Source of the DNA: Arthonia radiata
Taxonomy: Eukaryota; Ascomycota; Arthoniomycetes; Arthoniales; Arthoniaceae
Direction of reading: 5' to 3'
Assembly: GCA_002989075.1 (NCBI GenBank)
Contig: PSQN01000005.1
Span: forward strand, 1,178,001-1,242,000
DNA length: 64,000 nucleotides
The position numbers and the translations under genes were made by a program. Positions 1 through 11,094 of this stretch are shown one piece after another. A model generated the notes under the pieces. It saw only the letters and a list, made by a program, of their open reading frames with translations, was not told where the DNA came from and did no database searches. Each line of letters starts with the position of its first letter. The first letter of the stretch is position 1.

Positions 1-3000
1 GGGTCTCGGCGACCGTCTCACGGTAGCTTGCGTAAACTCGCCCGACAGCGTGACGATCAGTGGTGATCACGAAGCGGTTGACATGGTCTTGGGGAGCTTT
101 GAAAAACAAGGTTATTTCTCGAGGAAGCTAAAAACTGGAGGGGCTGCATATCATTCTCAACACATGTCTGAGGCTGCAGGTGATTATGAGCGTGTCCTTT
201 CAGATTCGGGATTCGGATTCAAAAGTCTGGATTTGTTGCATTCCGCGGATTACACAGATCCCAGCAGAAAAAATGCAGTGCAGAGCACGCGAATGATTTC
301 TACAGTTTCACAGGATTGGCTCACCTACAAGTCAGCGCGTCAACCGCAATACTGGCGATCAAATCTCGAAAGCCAAGTGCGTTTTGATGGTGCTATCCGA
401 ACCCTCCTGGATGAAGACAGCTTTCACCTTGTTGAGATTGGACCACATCCGGTTCTCAAGAGCCCTATCCAACAGATCAGGGAAACACGTCCAAATGATG
501 ATGGTTTCAACGGGAATCTGTACACCGGCACCCTCTGTCGCGGCGAAAATTCAGCCCGGCGTCTTTTCAACTGTGTCGGCTCCCTATACCTCCACGGTCA
601 TGAGCCTGCTTTCTCAGAAATCAACCGCCTAGGCACTGCTGAAAAGCAAGTCTTTTGTCATCTTTCACCATATCCGTGGAACTACAGCGCTCCCGTCCTC
701 TGGAAAGAGTCCAGAGCGCTGTATGAATTCAGAAACCGGTGCTATCCACGTCACGACCTTTTGGGGACCCTGATGACTGGTGGCAACAAGTCAACGTTTG
801 TATGGCGCAATTGTCTCTCGGTGAAGGATGTGCCTTGGCTTTCCGATCATCGTTTTGGATCCACAATTCTTTTCCCAGCAGCTGGTTTTATCGCAATGGC
901 TATCGAAGCAGTGTGTCAAGTGCAAAATCTCCGAGTCTCCACCAGTCCGGCGCTTATTATCAGGTAAGTAGCTCACAGTTCATGCTATGAGATTCGATTG
1001 GATGCCAAGCAATCGCCGTGATTATTGTGGCGGTTTCAATAGCAGCTTCACTAATCAAAGCCACTGCAGGCAAATTAAATTAATTAAAGCCCTTCCCCTG
1101 GACGATGACGGCCGGTCTGTCGAGCTTTTCACCGAGATGCAGCGCATGCCACTGTCAGGCATTACGGCATCTACGAAATGGTGGCGATTTTGTATGAGCT
1201 CCTACGCTAATGAAGAGTACATAGCTCATGCAAGTGGGACGATTGCCGTTGATGATGCTAACAAGCCTATTCCTAAGCATCTAAGCTCTGATATAGATGG
1301 TATGGAGACACAAGCTACGCGCACTTGGTTCAATAAACTTCGCGAGGTCGGGCTGAATTGGGGTCCATCATTCAAGAGGGTCGAGGAAGTAAGCGTAAGT
1401 CGCTGGGGTCATCAGCGAGCCGCCACGAAACTCAAGATGGACCGTGGCGAGATCGACGAGAACTCAGGCGAGTACCAATATGTTGCCCATCCAATCGTCA
1501 TCGATTCTCTTTTTCAGACGGCCTTCCTAGCTTCGGCGGCTGGAAAAGTTAGCCAGGTGCTGCCAAGGATTCCGGTCGCCATCGACGAGATCAGAATAGG
1601 CGCTCCAGCTAGTATGAGAGAATGCGACATATGGATGATCGAGGCTTCCGCGAGAACTACTGGCTTCGGTGTCATCAGAGGCAACGCAGATCTCTTCAAC
1701 AACGCCGATCAGGTGCTGATACAGATCACAGACGCCCGATCGACAGTCTACCAAGGGGTTGATGCGGGTCCTAATCCTGAAAGGCTACCAATATTGCGAA
1801 TCCGCTGGGGACTCGATGTCAGTTTTGTGAATGAGCAACAGACTCTTCGCATCAAGCAACACATTAAAGATTTCATGGCAAGGAATAGAGAAATTTTGAC
1901 ATCCAGTGTCAAAGAGGATATGTTCATGGCGGGGTGTATCGATCTCATCGTCCACAAATGGCCGCGTATGCGAATACTGCTGCTTGGAGTCGACCACCCC
2001 AACTTTAGTAAGACATGTCGAGACTTGGTGTTGTCCTACGGAGAGTACCAGCGTTGCGATGTGCTTTACGAAGCTTCAAGAAACTCGCAGGGTGAGGTCG
2101 CAGGTCGAGATCTGATCAGCGCGGACACACAGCAGCTCCCTACTCTTCTAAATCCCAACGAATTCGACCTTGTGATTACAAGAGATGTATGTACAAAGCT
2201 TTTCCGCGACATGGTACGTACGCTGACCGAGGAGTTTGCAGCTATCATTGACGGGGTTTACGAGTTTCACGGACCTGCAAGCAATGTTCCCACCTCCAAT
2301 GTCACACATTATTCGTTGGCGAGAAGACCAATCGCAAGTCCCCAACATGCTTGACAGTTTAGCATTTTCTATACATCCTGAGAACCTGACAGGTGTATAC
2401 ACCTTCATTCAGGGTGCCAATGATCTGAACAGCCAGGTCAAAGACAAGGTCTATCTGGTAGGACAAGTTCTCTGCATGGTTTTGCTGAGCCCACGCTGAC
2501 CTTCCAGATTGTAAGCGAAGTTGCGCAGCCACTAAACACCGCGATTGCTCTCGCGCTAGAGGAACAATTCAATCTTGATCTAGTTATTCTCTCATTTCCT
2601 GAAGTCTCCGACAAGGACTTCACGACAGGATGTCTCGTCATAATCACGGTAGAGTTCGACAACACTTTACTAAGCCATTTGTCCCAAGCTGAGATGCTAC
2701 GCCTGAAAGCCATCACGGAAGCGGCCTCCAAGCTGTTTTGGGTTACGCACGGAGACATCATTAATGGTCAAATGCCCGAAGCCTCCCTTGTCCTGGGCCT
2801 TGCCCGAGCGTTGATGCTAGAGCAGCCCTCGCTGAGACTTGCCACATTCGACGTCGATCATGATTCAGACCAAGGCATTACGGCTGCAAATATTGTGCAA
2901 GCTTTCGCGAACTTTGTCAACAGCAACAGTGGCGATCTAGAATATGCCCAACGGCAGAATACTGTCTGCGTCAGCAGATGGGTACCGGATAACGCTTTGA

Positions 3001-5701
3001 ATAAAATCTTCCAGCTCAAGCAAGAGGAACGTCCTCGCAAGACGAGATTGAGAGACGCTGGCTCTTTTTGCCTATCTATTGGTACAAGTGGCCAGCTAGA
3101 GACTCTCAGGTGGGTCCAGACCGCTCCAGAATCCGCATCACCGTTATTTATACGCGAAGACAACGTTGAGGTCGAAGCATTGTGTTATGGAATTAACGCG
3201 AAGGTGAGTACTTTAGCTTGCACTAAAGCCTTGTTGTTGCTGACTTACTAGCCAGGACCTCTACGTATTGAGTAGTAAGTTTGATACGCAGGGGATCTCA
3301 TGCTCGTGCGAGTTTGCCGGTGTCGTGAAGAGGTTAGGTCCCAATGTTCAGCATCTTTCGGTAGGCGATAGAGTTATTGTGATGGCTCCGGGGCGGTTCG
3401 AGAAATATGCAGTAGTTCCTACATGGGCTTGCTGCAAGCTCTTGGAAACTGAAAACCCTCAAGTAAGTTTTCTTGGATAGCCAGGCGTATACGGCAGAAT
3501 GGCTCACTCCATTTAGTCGATATGTACCTTACCGCTTGTGTTTGCCACTGCTTTGTATGCGCTCAAATATCGAGCAAGCTTGCAAAAGAACGAGGTAGGC
3601 TCTCTCTGTGTCTAACTTATAACTCTCTTCTGATAAGCTGCAGTCGGTTCTAATCCATTCTGGCGCTGGTGGTGTTGGACTTGCAGCAATACAAATCTCC
3701 AAGTTGCTTGGAGCTGAGGTGAATCGTTCGCACAAGAATGCGTTGTGGGGATTTTTACTAAGCCCTCATCCTTCCAGGTCTTCACCACGGTCAGCACCGA
3801 AGACAAGCGCCGATTCCTCAACGAGAATTACAATATTCCGTATGAGAACATTTTCAACTCACGAGATTCCTCATTTCTCCCAGCAGTCCTAGCTGCAACA
3901 CGCGAGAAAGGTGTCGACGTTGTTCTTAATTCATTGACCGGCGATTTGTTACATGACAGTCTTCGAGCATGTGCTGTGTTTGGACGCTTCATTGAGCTAG
4001 GGAAAAAGGACATCATCGACGGCGGCGTCTTACCATTGGATCGTTTCGCCGGGAACATGGCCTTCATTGCTTTCGACCTAGTTGCTTTGTTTTCCGCAGA
4101 CAAGCAAACGCATCGAGACCTATGGCATCAGTGAGTAACAGCTTTGAGACTTTCTACTCAGATCAAGGACCGTACCGCTGACGCTCTGTGTGGGCTTCTC
4201 TGCGAGACCATGGAGTTGCTACGTGCGGAGAGAATCAGCCAGATACGACCTTTGCGCGTTTTCGACGCTTCTGAGGTTACGCAAGCTTTTCGTCATTTTT
4301 CCAAGGCATCTCGCATTGGGAAGGTGGCGGTGTCAATGGCCGATCCAACGTCACAAATAGAGGTGAATATACTTTGGCAACCTAATTATGCGGACGAATA
4401 CTTCTCTAACTTGCCTGACAGCTTGTCTCTATGAAGTTTGAAACCCGTCTCAACCCGACAAAAGCATATCTTCTTATAGGATGTTTCGGCGGTATTGGGC
4501 GATCCATCACTCGATGGATGCTCGCGCAAGGCGCACGGAACTTCATCTTTGTATCGCGGTCCGGGGCCTCCACGGAGTCTGCTAAAGCTCTTCTGAACGA
4601 TCTCATAGGTGCTGGCTGCGGTGTTGACGTCATAAACGGTGATGTGTCAAAAGCTTCTGACGTGGAACGAGCATTTCAGGCAACACATCTACCAATAGGC
4701 GGCATCATCCAGGCTTCAATGTCGATCAAGGTAGACTCACCACCAGGGTTGCTCCATGTCTAGTTTGTAAGGCTGACATCTGACGCCAGGCTACGCTATG
4801 GAAGACACTATCACAACCAGACTGGATTGACGGCATATCTGCGAAGGTTGCTGGGTCGTGGAATCTGCATAACAGTCTTCAAGACCAAGGTCGCGACGCG
4901 GACCTCGACTTCCTCCTCCTCATCAGCTCGGTGTCAGGATCTATCGGCAGCGCTACTGAGCCTAACTACTGTGCTGCGAACGCATTTCTCGACAACTTTG
5001 CTCGATTTCGGCGCGCTAAAAGACTCCCATGTACATCTCTCGGCCTCGGCGTGGTATCCGAGGTCGGATACTTGCATGAACACCCCGAGATGGAAGCTGT
5101 CTTTCTTCGACGCGGCCTGCAGTCCATTCGCGAGGACGAAATGTTGCAGCTCATCGACATTGCCATTGCGAACGACCTTACCATGGACCGCGCGACGCCC
5201 ACCGCACAACTCAACATCGGTCCGCCCCTCGCTAAAGATTTGCTCTCACAGGCGCACATACTCACCGGCCTCGAGCTCCAGCATGCCAAGAAACAGACAA
5301 GCGCCAATCTGGCCATCGAGACCATCCTAGCAGACCCTCGTGCGTCCCTTCTCGCCGGCTCCTATGCCCGCGCCGTCAATCGCTCCGCGTCCTGCACCTC
5401 GGCGGACAACAAGCTTCCTGCTGAAGTGCAGCAGGCAGTGGCGGCAGGCACAAAGCTCAGCGATGCCGTGTGCGATGTGCTCGCGCGCAAGTTCTGCAAC
5501 ATCATCATGCTGCCAGAAGATCAGCTCAACCATGGGGCTTCGCTTGTAGGGTTCGGGCTGGACTCCATGCTCGCGGCAGAGATCCGCACGTGGATCTTTC
5601 AGAATCTTGGAGTGGACGTGCCGTTCATGACGTTGCTTGCAGGCGGCACGACTGTGAAGAGTCTGGGAGAGATCGTGACAGGGTTAATGAACCACGAGTG
5701 A
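1..5701 (+). CDS. Highly reducing type I polyketide synthase, 3' part (gene starts outside the window)
   Basis: C-terminal part of an iterative fungal PKS that builds a reduced polyketide chain on its own carrier domain. It is open from the window edge. Order seen: end of acyltransferase (to about 600), dehydratase with the active-site His in LSDHRF and the Asp in HPIVIDSLFQ, a long linker that may be a degraded methyltransferase or structural KR half, enoylreductase with NADPH loop SGAGGVG, ketoreductase with GCFGGIG and NYCAAN, and a carrier domain with the phosphopantetheine Ser in GLDSM (codon 5564-5566). No release domain follows, as usual for this class. Inferred introns: 964-1069, 2187-2241, 2458-2507, 3204-3255, 3463-3516, 3595-3643, 3719-3777, 4363-4421, 4731-4789; all keep frame. 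The junction near 4.13-4.16 kb does not resolve into a normal intron, so integrity is uncertain. The product is unknown. Confidence 0.93.
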
Positions 5702-7370
5702 CACAGGAACAATGTACGCGACCGACCATAAGCTGGAGCTCGTCTTCATGCATCCGAAAAGTCTCCAAGAGCCAGTCTGCGGTCCATGTTCCACTGCTGA
5801 GACGTTGTGGTACAATGTCAACTACGGATTACAATGGAACGACTCAACTCACTTGCATGCTTCAAAGCGCAAGGTTGTGATCAGTTTTGATTCAAGACAT
5901 GGATAGTTTCGGATTGCGCGTTCCCTTTTATGAACGAAATGGTCGATCAAGACATCGCAGGCTTTTGCCAAAGGGGCTCCAACATGCAGGTTGCCGCCCG
6001 TGGTGCTTCATCAGTCCTCCTGCCGGGGTACGCAAGGTACTACTGGGAGACTGTTCTAGTTGCCAGTATCACAAAGTTATTCCATATGTTCCGTTGCGTG
6101 CATCGCCTTTCCTAAGAGATCTCACTGTGCACCCCAAATCCAGCTGTCATTGAAGGCAACGATCAGCCGCAACTCACATTTCTTCCATGTCGATGTTCTG
6201 TCCGCTTACAAATACCCTACCCAAGCTGTGTCCCGAAGTATCTTCAAACTGTGAGTATATTTTCCGTCGTCTCGGGTGTCACTGTAGCCAAGTCAGTTAC
6301 CTTGCTTCTCAAAGCCAACCCTATATACAAGATGAAGCATACGAAACGACGACCTGAGAAAGAGTTTCATTTCCCTTTTCCCAGCCCGGAAGGTCCTGCT
6401 CGACATCCTGAAGGACTTCCTCGAGCTTCTCGTGTTTCGCGTCCTCCTCCTGGACGTCGATGGGGATACCATGGAATACCCCGCATTTTTCCCGTTGCCC
6501 TTTCTGCACCGTATTAGGCCCGTTGTTGAACACATTGTGGATTCGTCCGGCTTAGAATGGAAGGTGTATTCAAACTTCTGGATGGGATGATGTCGGCGGA
6601 GGGCTCCGTTCCATTGCTGGACTGTTTCTTTGGATCGCTGTTCATGAATGTCTGACTTCCGGCCTGGTTTATCATAGGCGAATTCGGCATTATGGCTGTT
6701 GCTTAGATGCGTGTCTAAGCTATCAATGACGGGAATATCTTGGTGGGCAAATACGAGAAGCTAAGTTTGTGCGGTACTACGGGGGTTGCAAATACAGAAG
6801 CCTTATAGCGCTTGCAGGAATATCCATCCTGGCATCCGGATCTGTACACGTGGTTAACTTACAGCATAAATCCTGAGTGACACGATTTGCACATGTTTCA
6901 CATTACTTAGGCTCCTGGAGGATGTGGACAGCTTTCTCTCAACAGCGCCATGCGTTGTTGTTGTTGGGTTGTCAGCGACGGTACTAAGACTGTCGCGGCA
7001 CGCTTGGAGAAGAATGTTCCTTTCGAGCCAACATCACGATGTTGGCAGTCGCGACCCACGGGCGATGAATATTACACCAAATCGGCCACCATCCTTGCTC
7101 AACTCATCAACACGCACCCTACGAACCGTCTTCAACGAGTTTATCTTGCTCTTGGCACTTTGGTCTGAATAGCCGAGACGCTGAATGCCAAGGCCTGCCT
7201 GAGATTCCAGGCTGAAATGGATTTCGCCATTACCCGTACATTTTAAAGGATAAAATTGTTAGTCGTCTATTCAAGTCCATACCCATATATACATATATGC
7301 AAGACTGTACATGCTGTGAATAGGTCCTCCTGTGTCCAAATGCCCTTTCATGCTTCGTAGGTCAATTCCA
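5702..7370. other. Intergenic, no gene recognised
   Basis: About 1.7 kb between the PKS stop and the 3' end of the monooxygenase. Only short overlapping reading frames occur, none with a recognisable domain or convincing intron structure. It must hold the 3' ends of two converging transcripts. Confidence 0.6.
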
Positions 7371-8834
7371 TCACTGTGCCTTCACGCTCTGAAACTCCAA
7401 GCCAGTCGAGATATCCCCAATCTTCGCCTCCCATAGATCACTAAAGTAGTTCGTGCGCATCTTCCACGGCTTCTTGTCGGCCACCTTCGGCATATCTTTC
7501 TCTGCCCTCTTGACGTACGTGCTGTTGAGATTGAGGACCGGGCTCTCCTGGAGTGTCTCACCGTCGGCCACCCGCGGCGTCACCGCAGTCTTACCCGTGC
7601 TCTCCATATGCTTCACCAACCGGCAGAAATGCTGCGCTGCCGCGTCCGCACCTAAGGTCCAGCTTGCATTCGTATATCCGAGAACAAAACAGCAGTTCGG
7701 CAGATCTTGCAACATCATGCCCTTCCAGATGAATTTGCTGCCAATGTTGATAGTGCTGTTGTCAACGACAGGCTTGATGCCGCCCGCCATCTGGATCTTC
7801 AAGCCTGTTGCTGTCACTAAGATGTCAGCTTCAACGCGCTCGCCGGACTCAAGTATGATAGCATTGTCGGTCATCGTCTTGATCTGTCCTGTCGCTACCG
7901 CGCCGCGACCGGTGTGGAGTGATTGGAAGAAGTCGCCGTCCGGACAGGCGCACATACGCTGCTCCCAAGGATTGTAAGAAGGGTGGAAGTGCGGATCATG
8001 CGGGACATTCTTCGGCAGCTGCACCTCTGTGCGCCTCTTCATGACGCTCCGGGCAGCAGTCGGAAAGGTGCGGCAGAAGTTGAAGAATAGGAATGGCAGA
8101 ACTAAGAACTGGAAGCGCACGAACTTGTGCACGATCCAGCCGGGCAAGATACGGCGGAAGAAGTTGGTGACGGGTGTATATTGCGGAAGTGTAATCAGGT
8201 ACCCCGGTGACCGCTGGATCATGGTCACTTTCTGAGCTTTCTCCGCCATGGACGGGAGGAGAGTGACAGCGGTGGCGCCAGAGCCGATGATGGCGACGCG
8301 CTTGTTCGTGTAGTCGAGATCGCTCGGCCAGAATTGCGGGTGTACCGTCGTGCCTTTGAAGTTCTCTAGGCCGGTGATCTTGGCGGGAAGCGCCTCGTTA
8401 TAGTCGTAATAGCCGGAGCACATGATGATGAAGCGGGCGTAGTATGTGGTTTCTTTCTCCCCGTCAATCGTCACACTCAGCCGCCAGCACTGCTGGTCGC
8501 TGCTCCAGTTTGCGGCCCTGACTCGTCGGTGGAACTCGACTTTTCGGTCAATGCCGTGCTGCGCGGCAGTGGAACGAATGTATTTGACGATGCTCTCGCC
8601 GTCAGCAATGGACTTTTGCTCCGTCCAAGGCTGCCAAGGGAAGCCAAATGTGTGCAGGTCGCTGTCGGAACGGATGCCAGGATATTTGAAGAAGTCCCAC
8701 GTACCTCCAAGGCCACCGCGGGATTCTAGAATAGTGTAGGAGAGGGAGGGAAGAGTGGTTTGGAGGCGGTAGGCGGCGTTGATGCCAGAGATGCCCGCGC
8801 CAATGATGACAACATCGTGAGTATTAGTGGCCAT
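7371..8834 (-). CDS. Flavin-dependent monooxygenase, Baeyer-Villiger type
   Basis: Single-exon 487-residue protein, a normal length for the class. It has an N-terminal FAD Rossmann motif GAGISG (residues 12-17), the GGLGGTW segment, a Baeyer-Villiger fingerprint FxGxxxHxxxWP as FKGTTVHPQFWP (159-170), a second dinucleotide motif GSGATA (184-189) and a late ATG motif (VTATGLKI). Family knowledge: such enzymes use NADPH and O2 to insert oxygen next to a ketone or to oxidise heteroatoms. The neighbouring PKS suggests a tailoring role, but that is inference. The start is the first Met before VVIIGAG, with no upstream extension. A general N- or S-oxidising flavoprotein is the main alternative. Confidence 0.9.
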   Translation of the reverse strand: MATNTHDVVIIGAGISGINAAYRLQTTLPSLSYTILESRGGLGGTWDFFKYPGIRSDSDLHTFGFPWQPWTEQKSIADGESIVKYIRSTAAQHGIDRKVEFHRRVRAANWSSDQQCWRLSVTIDGEKETTYYARFIIMCSGYYDYNEALPAKITGLENFKGTTVHPQFWPSDLDYTNKRVAIIGSGATAVTLLPSMAEKAQKVTMIQRSPGYLITLPQYTPVTNFFRRILPGWIVHKFVRFQFLVLPFLFFNFCRTFPTAARSVMKRRTEVQLPKNVPHDPHFHPSYNPWEQRMCACPDGDFFQSLHTGRGAVATGQIKTMTDNAIILESGERVEADILVTATGLKIQMAGGIKPVVDNSTINIGSKFIWKGMMLQDLPNCCFVLGYTNASWTLGADAAAQHFCRLVKHMESTGKTAVTPRVADGETLQESPVLNLNSTYVKRAEKDMPKVADKKPWKMRTNYFSDLWEAKIGDISTGLEFQSVKAQ

Positions 8835-11094
8835 ACTGGACAGAGGTATGGGGAGAATGGTGCGCGCTACACTTGTGGCGTCACATAAATATGTAAAGCT
8901 TGATGGCGATGTGGCCGCTGTCGAGGAGTGGGATGTCCAGGTATGTTATCGAGATTGTGCGATCAGTGTCCGTGTGCTCGAGGCCCTAATATTGGAATTC
9001 AAAGGCAGAGTCTGTCTTTTAAAGCTATGGATCTCCATGGTGGAGGAACGCGGTTACCGTGGTGCCGTGTTAGCAATGTGTCTCTGGAAACTTTCTCTCA
9101 TATGCTTGGGCCGAGGCTCGGGTGTGACCGAAAAGAGTGTTCCAAATCGGTCGAAAAGGATCGTTTCTGAATGGCCAGATATGCCGGTTTCAGCCCCTAA
9201 TGGCATGTGTCGATACCCTGCCTGGATGCCGTCCAATGGCTTGGCGTCTCAGCTTTTAGATCCGGCATTCCGCTCATACACCCTCCGCCGGCCTCTCTTT
9301 CCAGCATGTTATTGTCGCCACGTCTGGTGTGCCAGTACGGCGTCGAATTGGTCAGTCTCATGCCGCGTCTGTTGTATAGGCGTAAGTCTGCATTGCAGGA
9401 ATGTTCGAAGCTGTTCATTCCTTCAGTTGGTCCATTCTCTACTTCCTTCGCGCAGAGTATACATCAGGCAGACAGCGCAATTGATAACAGCCTAACATCA
9501 ATGCAATGGTCGTAAGGTAACACCAGCTTGGCAAAATCCGCTGATGGATTTCTTGGCTTGACAGCTGCTCGAGCACTTCACTCGACGAGGTACCGCAAGA
9601 CACACACTGCTGGCGTGATTCCATTGCGAAAATAACATCTACAAGCTATAGTCGCAGGAGTGGTAAAATATGGTCCATGGTCTCAAGAGCACATCGATGT
9701 CCACGTCTTGAAGGGCTGAAGGCTTATGCTATCCTTCAGGAACAATCCAGGCAGTCCTGACGGGATCCAGCACCGTCTACCACGCCCGAGGAGACACCTT
9801 TACAGAGACTGCTGCACCGTTCCTCTGTAGCGTTCGCTCCAGACTGTCCGTAACCATCGCTGAAGCCGTCTACCAGTGTGGCTATACACAATGCATTTCA
9901 GTCATGATTCATGTTGCCTTGATGGCGTTATGAAGCACATGCGTGGATATCATGCAGGAGCAGGTTGGTTGTCTCAAGAAAAAAGGCTTAAGTTGGAGCG
10001 GTTCTCCGGCTTCTCTATGTTATCAATGTCATCTCCCAGTAAGAAGTTGGCCATTTTACAGCAGCCCTAGTAATACATGGTAAGCAGAGGGGAAGTAAAC
10101 AAAGAAAAGTGATTAGCTTGACAATTCGGATAGGACAATTCTTTACACGTAGTTGTCCACTGTGGATGAGAAATACTATGTGTCTATTCGGAGGTCACTG
10201 GCGCTACGGCGTTGTGGCATCCCAGACGATGCCGTTGCCTTGACTGAACAGCTCACGACCTTCGACCCAGAGGCTTGACAATCGCTCCCCCACCTTCTGT
10301 AGCTGTTCAGACTCGATCACGGCTCGACTGAGAAGAGAAAGGTCATCACTAGTACTCGGAGGGGAGCAACCAGCCACGTTGATACAGAAGCGATGTGATG
10401 GCGCTCAGAGGTGAGGGCAAGCGAGGAGAAGAATGTTCGAGGCGCCTTGCAAGGCTAGTGCCTGACTCGAGATATTGACCATCCAGGCTTAGCGTGCCCC
10501 TTCGCTGCAAGGCTGACCGCGCCTCCAGTCGCTTTCCTCCTATCCCTTGGACTCCAATCTTCATCTCTCCGTTGTCTCCATTCACCGTCATAAGCGGTAG
10601 TACGGAGTATTGCTGCAGCCATGACATCTGCAGTATGTGTACCTGCTCACGCTTGTCGAGTGTAGCACAGCTTCCAGATGGCGCTGCTGGTTGGCTGGCC
10701 AAGTGCGTCGCTTATTCACCTTTGCAGCATTGGCAACAGCCTTGCCAAAGCTGCAGCTCACATGAACTCTCCGTTCGCCCAATAGCCATGTTCATGGCGC
10801 CGTGCAAGTAAGCGATTGCCACAATGTGTGCTTGTCGAGCATTCGAGACTTTCGTTACGACAGTTCCTCCGTGAAGTCTAAGCTGGACAGGCACATGTGA
10901 TGCCAATGCGTGCTGAGGCCCTGCATCGTTTGTCGTCTTATCGGTGTTCTAGGTCTTCCAGATGACTGCTTTGTTTCTCTAGTACATTGACAGCCGGAAG
11001 CATACAAGTATCGTCCTCAATGCCACATTTCTCTTGCCTCTTTTCACTCATTCTCTGGGTCAAGTAGCTTGAAGCAATAACTTCAAACGCCAAC
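8835..11094. other. Long divergent intergenic region
   Basis: 2.26 kb between the divergent monooxygenase and tyrosinase start codons. A 222-codon plus-strand frame (8827-9495) is Cys/Arg/Ser-rich with no domain and overlaps the monooxygenase start, so I treat it as chance. No other supported gene. It presumably contains both promoters. Confidence 0.55.

Noticed and set aside
8827-9495. 222-codon plus-strand frame between monooxygenase and tyrosinase
   Set aside because: Overlaps the divergent monooxygenase start, is Cys/Arg/Ser-rich with no domain, and has no supporting splice pattern.
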